Part shown: positions 11,493-20,180 of the stretch, in pieces
Numbering within the stretch: position 1 is the stretch's first letter
Layout of the letters: every line of letters begins with the position of its first letter
Assembly (NCBI RefSeq): GCF_019331795.1
Contig: NZ_JAHPZL010000003.1
Location: 429,877 to 493,876, forward strand
Length of the DNA stretch: 64,000 nt
Origin: Austwickia sp. TVS 96-490-7B
GTDB lineage: Bacteria; Actinomycetota; Actinomycetes; Actinomycetales; Dermatophilaceae
Reading direction: 5' to 3'
The notes under the pieces: generated by a model
Told to the model about the DNA's origin: nothing
The model's input: the letters and a program-made list of their open reading frames with translations, nothing else
Databases searched by the model: none
Made by a program: the position numbers and the translations under genes

Positions 11493-12302
11493 ATGACCGA
11501 CCAGCCCTCGAAAAGCCGTCCCGGAGCCGGACCCGGCGTCCTCCCCCGGGACGGCTTCGCCCTAGCCGCCGGAACCTTAACGATCCTGCCTACTCCAGCG
11601 CCGACCGCCGTAAACACCCGGGTAGCCGGACTGGCCATGATCGTTGGCCCGCTGGTCATGGCACCGGTAGCCCTCGTTGCCTGCCTGATCGGTCACCTCG
11701 TGGCCGCCGCTGGAGCTCCCCCTCTTGCTGCCGGATTAGTCACCATCGGGATGCTCCTCATCGGCACCCGCGCGATCCACGCTGACGGTCTCGCCGACAC
11801 CGTCGATGGTCTTGGCGCGTCGTGGGACCGCGAGCGCGCCCTTGACGTGATGCGTCGCGGTGACGTCGGGCCGATGGGGGCGGTCGCGCTGGTGGTGGTC
11901 ACCATGCTGCAGGCCGTGTGCATGGGAGCGATCCTAGAAAACCCGCATGGTTGGGTGTGGGCGGCGGTCCTGGTGGCCGCGTCCCGCAGTGCACTAGCCA
12001 CCGGGACTCGCCGCGGAGTGCCTGCGGCCCGCCCGGAAGGGTTGGGTGAGGCGGTGGCTGGCGCGGTGTCCTGGCTGCGGTGGGGGGTGACGTGGCTGGT
12101 CACAGCGGCGGTGGTGGTGGCCTCTGGGTGGGCTGTTGGTCAGTCCCCGGTGATCGCTGGGGTGGCGGTGCTGTCGGCGGCAGTAGCAGTGGAGGTGTTC
12201 TTGGCGTTCGTCGTACGTCGGCTCGGCGGGATCACCGGGGACGTGCTGGGGGCCCTGGTGGAGACCGCCGCGACGGTGTCCTTGCTCGTGGCGACGTGCT
12301 GA
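11493..12302 (+). CDS. cobS: Adenosylcobinamide-GDP ribazoletransferase (cobalamin synthase)
   Basis: 269 residues, an integral membrane enzyme that joins adenosylcobinamide-GDP to alpha-ribazole. The family motif HADGLADTVDGLGASWDRERALDVMR is present (key acidic residues in DGLADTVDG), with hydrophobic helices throughout. ATG at 11493 (MTDQPSKSRPG) is used because upstream in-frame codons lie inside cobT; the ribosome site is weak, suggesting coupling to cobT. Codon choice changes inside the gene: C-ending codons dominate before about 11,860 and G-ending codons (GTG, CTG, GCG) after it. It is convergent with menC. Confidence 0.93.
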   Translation: MTDQPSKSRPGAGPGVLPRDGFALAAGTLTILPTPAPTAVNTRVAGLAMIVGPLVMAPVALVACLIGHLVAAAGAPPLAAGLVTIGMLLIGTRAIHADGLADTVDGLGASWDRERALDVMRRGDVGPMGAVALVVVTMLQAVCMGAILENPHGWVWAAVLVAASRSALATGTRRGVPAARPEGLGEAVAGAVSWLRWGVTWLVTAAVVVASGWAVGQSPVIAGVAVLSAAVAVEVFLAFVVRRLGGITGDVLGALVETAATVSLLVATC

Positions 12303-12351
12303 CCTGAAGGAGCGATGTCGTGGTCTGCTGATGACCCGGAGGTCGACCTGG

Positions 12352-13386
12352 TTACGGGCGCATCAGGTGGGCGTGGCAGCGGCGGAGACGCTCGAGCCAC
12401 CATCTGGAGCGTTCCGGTTCGACAGCCCACTGGGTGAGCCGGTCCGGGTCAATCACAGCGGGCCGTACCTGGAGTTGCCCGTGGTCGGGGAGGAGTGGCT
12501 TTGGAGAGACATCTGCCGCTAGCAGCGCCACAGTGCCCAACCCGCAGGCGTAGTCCAGTCGGGGCAACGCCGCGGCCAGGGCGACCCCTGCAGCGATCCC
12601 CACTGAGGTATCTAAAGCGCTGGATACCACGGCGGGTAGGCCACATTCCTGGACGATCCGCAGCGCTGCCCGTATCCCGCCGAGGGGGGCCACTTTCACC
12701 ACGATCACGTCTGCTGCTTCGAGGTCGCGCACACGGAGCGGATCGGCAGCTTTCCGGATCGATTCATCCGCCGCGATCGGGACGTCCACCCCGTCCCTGG
12801 CGAGTGCGAGACGCAACTCGGCTAGCTCTTCGACGGTGCGGCAGGGCTGTTCGGCGTACTCCAGGTCGAATCGGGACAGCCGGGCGAGCGCTTCTCGGGC
12901 TTCGGTGAGTGACCAGCCGCCGTTGGCGTCGATACGCACTCGCGCCGATGGCCCCCACAGTGCCCGTACTTCGGCGAGTCGGGCCACGTCGTGGTCGAGG
13001 TGTTGTCCGCGCTCAGCCACCTTCACTTTGACGGTGTCGCATCCAGGGAACCGAGTGAGGACGTGCTCGACGTCTGCGACGGGCACTGCAGGCAGGGTGG
13101 CGTTGACGCGCACGGTGTCCCGCATCGGCGGTGGCATCGGCCGGTAGGCCGCGTCTGCTGCTGCTGCCAACCAGCGGGATGCTTCTGCGTCGTCGTACTC
13201 CGGGAACGGCGCGAATTCACCCCATCCGCAGGGTCCGGGCAGCAGGACGGCCTCCCGGCTCTCCACGCCACGAAACCGGACTCGCATCGGCAGCCGGACC
13301 ACTGTGGCTGCCCCGATGACGTCATCCCAGGGGAGGTCACGCATCCACGTCAGGTCAGTGATCGGATCGTCGGTCGTGTCAGGCAC
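12352..13386 (-). CDS. menC: o-Succinylbenzoate synthase
   Basis: 344 residues, enolase superfamily. It dehydrates SHCHC to o-succinylbenzoate in menaquinone synthesis. Visible catalytic parts are the KVKVAE lysine motif, metal ligands in RIDANGGWS, EYAEQP and AADESI, and the second lysine in VVKVAPLGG. GTG start at 13386 (MPDTTDDPITDLTW); the TAGCGT six bases before it suggests a leaderless mRNA. Neighbouring menB, menE and menA lie within 7 kb, but on the other strand, so the pathway is clustered without a single operon. Confidence 0.92.
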   Translation of the reverse strand: MPDTTDDPITDLTWMRDLPWDDVIGAATVVRLPMRVRFRGVESREAVLLPGPCGWGEFAPFPEYDDAEASRWLAAAADAAYRPMPPPMRDTVRVNATLPAVPVADVEHVLTRFPGCDTVKVKVAERGQHLDHDVARLAEVRALWGPSARVRIDANGGWSLTEAREALARLSRFDLEYAEQPCRTVEELAELRLALARDGVDVPIAADESIRKAADPLRVRDLEAADVIVVKVAPLGGIRAALRIVQECGLPAVVSSALDTSVGIAAGVALAAALPRLDYACGLGTVALLAADVSPKPLLPDHGQLQVRPAVIDPDRLTQWAVEPERSRWWLERLRRCHAHLMRP

Positions 13387-13392
13387 TCCCCT

Positions 13393-13398
13393 ACGCTA
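13393..13398 (-). promoter_or_regulatory. Candidate -10 (TAGCGT) of menC, leaderless type
   Basis: TAGCGT, then AGGGGA, then GTG on the minus strand. The AGGGGA touches the start codon and is too close to serve as a normal Shine-Dalgarno. Confidence 0.45.
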
Positions 13399-13410
13399 CC
13401 GGCGCCGTCC

Positions 13411-13431
13411 CACCGGCCGCCGCGGCCGGTG
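13411..13431 (-). terminator. Hairpin after pta
   Basis: CACCGGCC and GGCCGGTG form an 8-bp GC-rich stem with a 5-base loop, about 50 bases beyond the pta stop and before menC. Confidence 0.5.
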
Positions 13432-13483
13432 TTGTGACCGACCGTTGTGGTGTGGATCTCCTCCGATGCGCTCAGGTAGATGT

Positions 13484-15511
13484 TCAGCCCAGGGCCGCTG
13501 CTTTCACTGCGGTGTAGACGATGACGTCCATGATGCTGTCTACTTCAGCGTCTTTGGGGAGCAGGCTGACTGCCCGGGACAGGCCCTGCAGCACTGGCGG
13601 GTGGACGTACGAGCCGGCGGATTGACCAATCGCTTTGACGGTCGCTGCGGCTGAGGCGAGATCGGGGAAGACAAAGATGGTCGGTTCTGGTTCGCCACCC
13701 ATCGCAGAGGTACGTCGGATCGCTTCTTGGAAGGAAACTGGTCCGCGAGTGACCAGGTCAGGGTGCTGCTCTGCGAGAAGTGCCCGAGCGGCGCCGATGG
13801 TGTCTCGGTCTTCTTGAGCGGTGGGCGACCAGGAACTCGGCGCGACGAAGGCGATGCGCGGGGTGAGACCACACATCCGGGCGGTGTCTGCTGTCTCGTG
13901 GGCGATGCACGCCAGTTGGCGGGCGTCGGGGTGGGCGTTGATCAACGTGTCGGCAAAGAACAACACCTCGTCAGGAAGCATCGCGGCCTGCGCTGCCGAC
14001 GTGGTCACCACATCGCTGGCCAAAGCAGTCGCAGCGCGGGCACCTGCGATGAATCCGGCTCGGTCGCCGTTGAGTCCGCCGATGACTCCATCGACTTTGC
14101 CGTCTTCGAGCAACGCTAATGCGGCGACCATGGCCGCATCTAGGGCTTCGCCTAGTCCTTGCTCGGTGAGTCGCTGCCGGACTCGTTCCACTGCTGGCCC
14201 TTGCAGGTCCGGATCGATCACCTGTGTGCCTAGCGGCAGCATCTCCCCCGTTTCGGCGAGTCGGGCTTCGATGTCGCCCCGCCGCCCCACCACCGTGAAC
14301 TGCAATGCTTCATACCGTTGCAGCAGCACCACGGCCTGCAATACGCGCGGGTCGGCGCCGTCGGCCAGGACCAGCCGGATCCGGCCTTTTCGCATCTCAG
14401 TGCGCAGCCGGTGCGCGAACTGAGCGGGGGTCACCCGAGTGGAGGCCTCAGCGCGCGGCAATTCCGCTAGGAAGGTCTCGTCGAAGGCATCGGCAACGGT
14501 CTCCCGCACCAGGTGGGCGCGTTCCTCGTCGTCAGCAGGGATATCCCGGTCCACGGTGACGATCGCCTGGGTCGTCGGGAAGGTCTTTTCCGCGCTGAGC
14601 AGCAACGGTAATCCGCCGTTCAGGGCGGGTCCCACCAGGGCCATCACGTCGGGGTGCGGTTCGATCCCGGCGGTGAGGAGCAGACCAGCCAGTTTGGTGC
14701 CGACGGTCTCAGCGAGCGCCGCAGACAACAGCACTTCGTGGCGATCACCAGGCACTACGACGAGGGCACCGTCGGTGAGAGCGGACAAGAAACCGGGGAT
14801 GGACTGTGCCACGATGACTGTGCTGGCGATACGACGGCCGAGGTCGCCTTCAGAGAGGATGCGCAGGTTCAGTTCCCGCACAATGTCACCGACCCTGGCC
14901 TGGATGAATTCGGCGTGGTCGGTGACCTGGCCAACGCAGCGCAGTCCGCGCAGCCGCAGCGTGTCTTGAATCGCGGCGGGATCCAGATCGGTAGGGACGT
15001 GGTTGGCGAGGACCCCCACGACCCGGCTTTCTTGTCGGACCCGATAAATTCTTTCGGCGGCAGCAGCCTGGTCAGCGAATCGCTCTGGGGTGGATGAGCC
15101 GATCGCCCCGACCAGGACCACCTCAGCGTCCAGGGCCTGAGCTACTTCAATGTTGATTCGGTCGGCGTACGGCTGATCGGCGCTGGAAGCGAGCCCCTCC
15201 AGCACCAAGACGTGCCGGTCGGCGTCGAGTTCGGCGGTCAGGTCGACCATCTGAGTCATGACGTGTTTGAGGCGTCCCCCGGCGAGGCGGTACTCCAGGT
15301 CGCCGACGGCGATGGGCTCCGGGGGACGCTGCGCGGTCGCCAATCGGATCAGTTCGGTGGAGTGATCTTCGGATCGCCCTCGGGCCTGCGCGAAGGGTTT
15401 GCAGTAGCCCACCGAGATGTGCCGCCGTTCAAGAGCGTGGACCAATCCCAGACAGGCCGCGGTGACGCCTGCGTTGGTGCTGACCGGGACGACGAGAATA
15501 CGGCGGGCCAT
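13484..15511 (-). CDS. pta: Phosphate acetyltransferase, long form
   Basis: 675 residues, the multi-domain Pta. The N-terminal half begins MARRILVVPVSTNAGVTA, a BioD-like P-loop-related (AAA_26) domain with VLVLEGLAS, followed by a DRTGG-type middle domain, and the C-terminal half is the PTA/PTB catalytic domain (RIRLVLADGADPRVLQA; GGLNGDRAG; VFPDLASAAATVKAIGQ). It converts acetyl-CoA and phosphate to acetyl phosphate. ATG at 15511 was chosen for the GGGAGC before it and the conserved start; the frame is open further upstream. Acetate kinase, the usual partner gene, is not next to it in this window. Confidence 0.94.
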   Translation of the reverse strand: MARRILVVPVSTNAGVTAACLGLVHALERRHISVGYCKPFAQARGRSEDHSTELIRLATAQRPPEPIAVGDLEYRLAGGRLKHVMTQMVDLTAELDADRHVLVLEGLASSADQPYADRINIEVAQALDAEVVLVGAIGSSTPERFADQAAAAERIYRVRQESRVVGVLANHVPTDLDPAAIQDTLRLRGLRCVGQVTDHAEFIQARVGDIVRELNLRILSEGDLGRRIASTVIVAQSIPGFLSALTDGALVVVPGDRHEVLLSAALAETVGTKLAGLLLTAGIEPHPDVMALVGPALNGGLPLLLSAEKTFPTTQAIVTVDRDIPADDEERAHLVRETVADAFDETFLAELPRAEASTRVTPAQFAHRLRTEMRKGRIRLVLADGADPRVLQAVVLLQRYEALQFTVVGRRGDIEARLAETGEMLPLGTQVIDPDLQGPAVERVRQRLTEQGLGEALDAAMVAALALLEDGKVDGVIGGLNGDRAGFIAGARAATALASDVVTTSAAQAAMLPDEVLFFADTLINAHPDARQLACIAHETADTARMCGLTPRIAFVAPSSWSPTAQEDRDTIGAARALLAEQHPDLVTRGPVSFQEAIRRTSAMGGEPEPTIFVFPDLASAAATVKAIGQSAGSYVHPPVLQGLSRAVSLLPKDAEVDSIMDVIVYTAVKAAALG

Positions 15512-15611
15512 GAGGGGGCTCCCTTGGTCGTGCAAGGCCGCGGGCAGGGTGGCCCTGCGAAACACCACTGTCCGTGCCCTATCGGCAGCTGTGGCCGGTT
15601 TCGAAGGGATT

Positions 15612-15617
15612 TAGGAT
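15612..15617 (+). promoter_or_regulatory. Candidate -10 (TAGGAT) of menB, leaderless type
   Basis: TAGGAT, then CGCTAG, then the GTG at 15624. Confidence 0.5.
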
Positions 15618-15623
15618 CGCTAG

Positions 15624-16634
15624 GTGAACAGCGCCTCAGATGCCGCTCCCGTTGGCGGTGACCACCCGGTGTCCGTGACCTTTGATCCTGCTGCGTGGGA
15701 GGAGGTCCCCGGCTTCGATTTCACCGACGTGACCTATCACCGTTGCGTGCTGCCCGGCCCGGTCCCGGGGCGTCCGTTGGGGGCGGTGCGGATCGCTTTT
15801 GACCGGCCGGAGGTGCTGAATGCGTTCCGGCCGCACACCGTCGACGAGTTGTATCAGGCCTTAGATCATGCTCGGATGAGCCCGGAGGTCGGAGTGGTCT
15901 TATTGACCGGTAATGGGCCTGGTCCGGACGGGACTAGGTCAGCCGGGAAATGGGCTTTTTGCACCGGTGGTGATCAGCGGATCCGGGGGCGTAGCGGATA
16001 TCAATACGCCTCGGAAGCCGCGACGGTCGCCGGAGACGAAGGCACGTCATCCGTCGATCAGGCCCGGGTGAAAGCTGAAGGCGGCCGATTGCACATTTTG
16101 GAGGTGCAACGCCTGATCCGCACCATGCCCAAAGTGGTCATTGCCCTGGTCAACGGATGGGCCGCTGGTGGCGGACATTCATTGCATGTGGTGTGTGACC
16201 TCACCATGGCGTCCGCGGAGCATGCCCGATTCAAACAGACCGACGCTGACGTGGGAAGTTTTGACGCCGGGTACGGGTCGGCGTATTTAGCACGGATGGT
16301 GGGGCAGAAATGTGCCCGGGAGATCTTCTTCCTGGGGCGCACCTATACGGCGGCCGATATGCACCGGATGGGCGCGGTGAACCTGGTCTGCCCCCACGCT
16401 GACCTGGAAGCCGAAGCATTGGACGTGGCTCGGGAAATCATGGGCAAATCCCCCCAGGCACAACGCATGTTGAAGTTCGCATTCAACCTGGTCGACGACG
16501 GCCTGATGGGTCAGCAAGTGTTTGCTGGCGAAGCAACCCGACTGGCGTACATGACTGACGAGGCCGTGGAGGGCCGGGATCAGTTCCTCGAGAAACGAGA
16601 CCCCGACTGGTCGCCGTTCCCCTGGTATTTCTGA
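15624..16634 (+). CDS. menB: 1,4-Dihydroxy-2-naphthoyl-CoA synthase
   Basis: 336 residues, crotonase superfamily. MenB closes the second ring in menaquinone synthesis. Diagnostic pieces are the oxyanion-hole segments FCTGGDQRIRG and VNGWAAGGGHSLHVVCDL, the active-site region DVGSFDAGYGSAYLAR, and the C-terminal MenB signature DQFLEKRDPDWSPFPWYF (short of the subunit end). The length and the N-terminal extension are typical of actinobacterial MenB. GTG start at 15624 follows TAGGAT by six bases. It ends 25 bases from the convergent SDR gene. Confidence 0.97.
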   Translation: MNSASDAAPVGGDHPVSVTFDPAAWEEVPGFDFTDVTYHRCVLPGPVPGRPLGAVRIAFDRPEVLNAFRPHTVDELYQALDHARMSPEVGVVLLTGNGPGPDGTRSAGKWAFCTGGDQRIRGRSGYQYASEAATVAGDEGTSSVDQARVKAEGGRLHILEVQRLIRTMPKVVIALVNGWAAGGGHSLHVVCDLTMASAEHARFKQTDADVGSFDAGYGSAYLARMVGQKCAREIFFLGRTYTAADMHRMGAVNLVCPHADLEAEALDVAREIMGKSPQAQRMLKFAFNLVDDGLMGQQVFAGEATRLAYMTDEAVEGRDQFLEKRDPDWSPFPWYF

Positions 16635-16659
16635 TCTCGGCCAGGTCCGAGCGGGTGAG

Positions 16660-17433
16660 TCAATCCCAGATCGGCGCGCGGTGCACCTTGTATTGCGCTG
16701 CTTGCGCGAGAGGACGCACCGTGAGCTTGTCGATATTGACGTGGCGGGGCAGTCCAGCGACCCAGGACACGCATTCAGCAATGTCTTCTTGAGTGAGCGG
16801 TGAGTCAACCCCGGCGTACACGGCAGCAGCTTTGTCAGCGTCGCCGTCAAAGCGGGTCAAGGCAAACCCGTCCGAGTGCACCATCCCCGGGGCGATGTCG
16901 CAGACCCGCACGGGCTGTCCGCACAGTTCGAGACGCAAGGCGTCAGTGACCGCGACCTCGCCGTACTTAGCTGCGTTATAACCAGCGCCGCCCTCGTAGG
17001 CCATCTGTCCAGCGGTGGAGGTGATCATCACGATGGTGCCAGCGCCGGAGGCGAGTAGGGCGGGCAGGAGGGCTTTGGTGACCCGCACGGTGCCGAGCAC
17101 GTTGGTGTCAAACATGGTGCGATAGCGGTCCAGATCGGCGTGCGCGACGGGTTCCGCCCCGGATGCCCCGCCAGCGTTGTTGACCAGCAACGTCAGCTGT
17201 GGTCCCACGTCCTGGGCAAGGGCAGCGACGTCGTCATCGGAGGTGACATCGCAGGTGAGCGTGCGGCATCCGACTTCTTGGGCGAGCGCAGCGAGCTTGT
17301 CAGTGCTTCGGGCGACGGCGATCACCTCGTAGCCGTCACCGACCAGGCGTCGCGCCGTGGCCTTTCCGATCCCGCTGCTCGCTCCGGTCACCACAGCCAA
17401 TCCACGATTCGTCATGTTTGCCATTCTGGTCAC
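16660..17433 (-). CDS. Short-chain dehydrogenase/reductase
   Basis: 257 residues, classical SDR. The cofactor motif VVTGASSGIGKATARRL, the NNAGG motif, catalytic Ser in MITSTAGQM and the Y-x3-K pair in YNAAKYGE are all present, so it should be an active NAD(P)-dependent oxidoreductase. The substrate cannot be predicted; the YdfG-like NADP group is a possibility. Start codons GTG 17433, ATG 17424 and ATG 17415 (MTNRGLAVVTG) are all plausible; none has a strong ribosome site. It lies between menB and menE on the opposite strand. Confidence 0.85.
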   Translation of the reverse strand: MTRMANMTNRGLAVVTGASSGIGKATARRLVGDGYEVIAVARSTDKLAALAQEVGCRTLTCDVTSDDDVAALAQDVGPQLTLLVNNAGGASGAEPVAHADLDRYRTMFDTNVLGTVRVTKALLPALLASGAGTIVMITSTAGQMAYEGGAGYNAAKYGEVAVTDALRLELCGQPVRVCDIAPGMVHSDGFALTRFDGDADKAAAVYAGVDSPLTQEDIAECVSWVAGLPRHVNIDKLTVRPLAQAAQYKVHRAPIWD

Positions 17434-17509
17434 CCGATCGGGTTGAAAGGCGGTGGGGTGGCAGGTTCGATGGGGACGTCGACCGCGCCTGTGCCGGTGT
17501 CAGCGCTAT

Positions 17510-17515
17510 TAGGGT
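17510..17515 (+). promoter_or_regulatory. Candidate -10 (TAGGGT) of menE, leaderless type
   Basis: TAGGGT, then GGGCGG, then the GTG at 17522. Confidence 0.45.
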
Positions 17516-17521
17516 GGGCGG

Positions 17522-18784
17522 GTGAGTCGCCGTCTTGAGGTCTTGCCGATGCGGGTCGGAGCCGATCTGGCGGAGGTGATGAGGTCGGTGTCGGCGGCAT
17601 TGGCCGGGACTGGTCCGGCGGTGCTCCCTCGCCCTGCGGGAGCGGATCTGTCGGTTCCAGATCATGATCCGCAGACGCTTCCTGATGATCTCGCAGTGGT
17701 GGTGGGCACGTCCGGGTCGACAGGCGCCCCCAAATTGGCGTTGTTGACGGCGACAGCGTTGCGCGCGAGTGCTGCCGCGACAGCTGACCGGTTGGGCGGG
17801 ACGGGTGACTGGTTGTTGGCGTTGCCTGCGCATCATGTGGCGGGGATGCAGGTGGTGGTGCGCGCAGTCTGCGGTGGAGGTCAGGTGGTGGCCTCTGCTG
17901 CGGGCCCGTTCACGGTGGGGGTGTTCGTGGCAGGGACCGCTGCGTTGTCGGCAGGCGGTGCCGGGCGGCGGTACACCTCGTTAGTGCCGACGCAGCTGGC
18001 GCGATTGGTCGCTGATCCGGCGGGGGTAGCGGCATTGGCGGCGTATGACGCCGTACTGGTGGGAGGCGCGGCCTGTCCGGTGTCTCTGCTCACGCGCGCT
18101 CGGGAGTTGGGTGTGCCGGTGGTGACGACGTACGGGTCCAGTGAGACCTGCGGGGGGTGCGTGTACGACGGGCTGCCCTTGTCGGGGATACAGCTGCGCT
18201 TGGAAGGGGCGGATGAGCTCGGGGTGGGTCGGATCTGGGTGGGGGGTCCGGTAGTGGCGTCTGGATATCTCGGTGACCCGGTGCGCTCTGCTGCAGCGTT
18301 TCCACAGGTCGAGGGGCAGCGCTGGTATCGCACCGATGATCTCGGGCGGATAGATCCCTCGACCGGCAGGGTTCAGGTGTGGGGACGCGCCGATGATGTG
18401 ATCGTGTCGGGTGGGATGAAGGTGTCACCGCGCGTGGTGGAGGAAGCCGTGGCGTCGGTCCTCCCGGCCGGCTGGACGGCAGTGGTGGTGGGGATTCCGG
18501 ACAGCCAATGGGGCCAGCTGGTGGGATTGGCGGTGGCTCCGCAGGCCGCAGCGGATACCGCCGGGGAAGTCGGTACGGCGGCGTCACGGTGGGTCACCGG
18601 GGGTGGTGGTCTGGAGATGCTGCGGGAGGAATTGCGCGATGCGCTGCCGCGATATGCGCTGCCGCGGGTGATGCAGGTGTGGTCAGAAATTCCGCTGATC
18701 GGGGTGGGCAAACCGGACCGTGCGGCGGTGCTCCGACGTTTGTCTGCGGCGGCTGACACAATGACTGGCACCGACATGCCGTGA
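17522..18784 (+). CDS. menE: o-Succinylbenzoate--CoA ligase
   Basis: 420 residues, an ANL-superfamily adenylate-forming ligase that activates o-succinylbenzoate with CoA, upstream of MenB. The P-loop is VVVGTSGSTGAPKLALL, followed by LPAHHVAGMQ, the TYGSSETCGG adenine-site motif, RTDDLGR, and the C-terminal hinge/lysine GVGKPDRAAVLRRL. It is shorter than most ANL enzymes because the N-terminal part is compact, as in actinobacterial MenE. GTG start at 17522, six bases after TAGGGT. The next gene begins about 75 bases later on the same strand. Confidence 0.93.
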   Translation: MSRRLEVLPMRVGADLAEVMRSVSAALAGTGPAVLPRPAGADLSVPDHDPQTLPDDLAVVVGTSGSTGAPKLALLTATALRASAAATADRLGGTGDWLLALPAHHVAGMQVVVRAVCGGGQVVASAAGPFTVGVFVAGTAALSAGGAGRRYTSLVPTQLARLVADPAGVAALAAYDAVLVGGAACPVSLLTRARELGVPVVTTYGSSETCGGCVYDGLPLSGIQLRLEGADELGVGRIWVGGPVVASGYLGDPVRSAAAFPQVEGQRWYRTDDLGRIDPSTGRVQVWGRADDVIVSGGMKVSPRVVEEAVASVLPAGWTAVVVGIPDSQWGQLVGLAVAPQAAADTAGEVGTAASRWVTGGGGLEMLREELRDALPRYALPRVMQVWSEIPLIGVGKPDRAAVLRRLSAAADTMTGTDMP

Positions 18785-18859
18785 AGACGGCACCGGCCTT
18801 GCCCGTGATGTGAGATGACGGTGCGGCCGGGTCGGGTGGTCGACCGGATGAAGGAGTGC

Positions 18860-19150
18860 ATGGTGCTGCGGGTGCTGGTGGGGTTGGGGGTGTTGGCGTT
18901 CACGGTCTACGCGGTCGTGGATTGTGTGCAGACATCCGAGGAACGAGTCCGGGGGCTGCCCAAGCTCGCATGGGTGATGATCGTCCTGCTCTTCCCACCC
19001 GCCGGTGGCTTGGCGTGGTTGATCGCGGGCCGGCCGGCAGGCCCGTCAGGGTCGTCGCTACCGTGGGCGAACCGTCAGGGCGGCCCCCAGGACCGCCAGA
19101 GCGGACCGAAAGGGCCAGACGATGACCCCGAGTTTTTGAAGGGGCTGTGA
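18860..19150 (+). CDS. Small PLDc_N-type membrane protein
   Basis: 96 residues from ATG 18860. Two hydrophobic helices (LVGLGVLAFTVYAVVDCV and MIVLLFPPAGGLAWLIAG) flank a short loop with the RGLPKLAWV motif, the pattern of the 'phospholipase D nuclease N-terminal' domain found in small actinobacterial membrane proteins. No enzymatic part is present; the rest is a polar Gly/Pro tail. The function is unknown. AAGGAG at 18851-18856 serves either ATG 18860 or GTG 18863; an earlier ATG at 18848 is less likely. The TGA is directly followed by the menA ATG, so it is probably co-transcribed with menA. Confidence 0.78.
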   Translation: MVLRVLVGLGVLAFTVYAVVDCVQTSEERVRGLPKLAWVMIVLLFPPAGGLAWLIAGRPAGPSGSSLPWANRQGGPQDRQSGPKGPDDDPEFLKGL

Positions 19151-20041
19151 ATGGCTTCGCTGCGCGATTGGGTGGAAGGCGCCCGCCCCCGGACGTTGCC
19201 TGCGGCGGTGGCTCCGGTGGTGATCGGCACCGGCGCTGCGGCCGCGATCGGGAAGGCCTCGGCCGCTGCAGCATTGCTGGCGCTGCTGGTGGCGGTGTCC
19301 TTGCAGATCGGCTGCAATTACGCCAATGACTACTCCGACGGGATCCGCGGCACCGATGCCGAACGGGTCGGGCCGGTGCGTCTGGTGGGCCAGGGACTGG
19401 CTGATCCGGACGACGTCAAACTGGCGGCGTTCGCCTGTTTTGGATTCGCGGCCATGACCGGGCTGGCGCTGTGCGCCTTGGCCAACACCTTCTGGATCCT
19501 GTTACTGGGCGCGGCGGCGATTTTCGCGGCGTGGTTTTACACCGGAGGCAGTTCGCCGTACGGCTATCTGGGTTTGGGTGAAGTGTTTGTTTTCGTCTTT
19601 TTTGGCTTAGTGGCGGTGATGGGCACTCAATACACCCAGGCGTTGCAGATCACCACGGCGGGATGGGCCGGGGCCGTCGGTTGTGGCGCATTGAGTTGCG
19701 CGATTCTCATGGTCAACAACATCCGCGATATTCCCGGCGACCGGGTCGCTGGGAAACGCACCCTGGCGGTGCGACTCGGCGAGAGGTATGCCCGATTGGC
19801 GTACGCCGGGATGATTGCGGTGGCATTGGGCACAACCATCGCCACGACGTTTCATCACGCCGGGGCCTTGGCCGGGTTAGCCGCATTTGGCTTGGCGCCG
19901 TGGCCGGTGGCTAAGACCTTGCAAGGGTCCAAGGGACGGGACCTCATCCCGGTCCTTGCGGCAACTGGCCGGTTGACTTTGGCCTTCGGTGTGCTCTTTG
20001 GGATCGGGATCGCGCTAGCCCCACAGCCGCTGCTGGGCTGA
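19151..20041 (+). CDS. menA: 1,4-Dihydroxy-2-naphthoate polyprenyltransferase
   Basis: 296 residues, UbiA-superfamily integral membrane prenyltransferase. It attaches the polyprenyl tail to DHNA to give demethylmenaquinone. The first Asp-rich motif is NYANDYSDGIRGTDAER and the second region is NNIRDIPGDRVAGKRTLAVRLG, both binding Mg-prenyl-diphosphate. The N-terminus WVEGARPRTLPAAVAPV is typical of MenA. Start ATG directly abuts the stop of the upstream small membrane protein. Together with menC, menB and menE this covers the later menaquinone steps; menD, menF, menH and the methylase are not in the window. Confidence 0.96.
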   Translation: MASLRDWVEGARPRTLPAAVAPVVIGTGAAAAIGKASAAAALLALLVAVSLQIGCNYANDYSDGIRGTDAERVGPVRLVGQGLADPDDVKLAAFACFGFAAMTGLALCALANTFWILLLGAAAIFAAWFYTGGSSPYGYLGLGEVFVFVFFGLVAVMGTQYTQALQITTAGWAGAVGCGALSCAILMVNNIRDIPGDRVAGKRTLAVRLGERYARLAYAGMIAVALGTTIATTFHHAGALAGLAAFGLAPWPVAKTLQGSKGRDLIPVLAATGRLTLAFGVLFGIGIALAPQPLLG

Positions 20042-20180
20042 GACGTCTCGGCCTTCTGTGCCGGATCGGCCACGCGGCACGGGTCGCCTCGCGCAGAATG
20101 CTGCTGCGGACCTCTAGCGGAGGCTCCGTGGTCATCATCCGCGTCGTCCGTCGAGGGCGACACCATCCCCAGGAGCGTTC

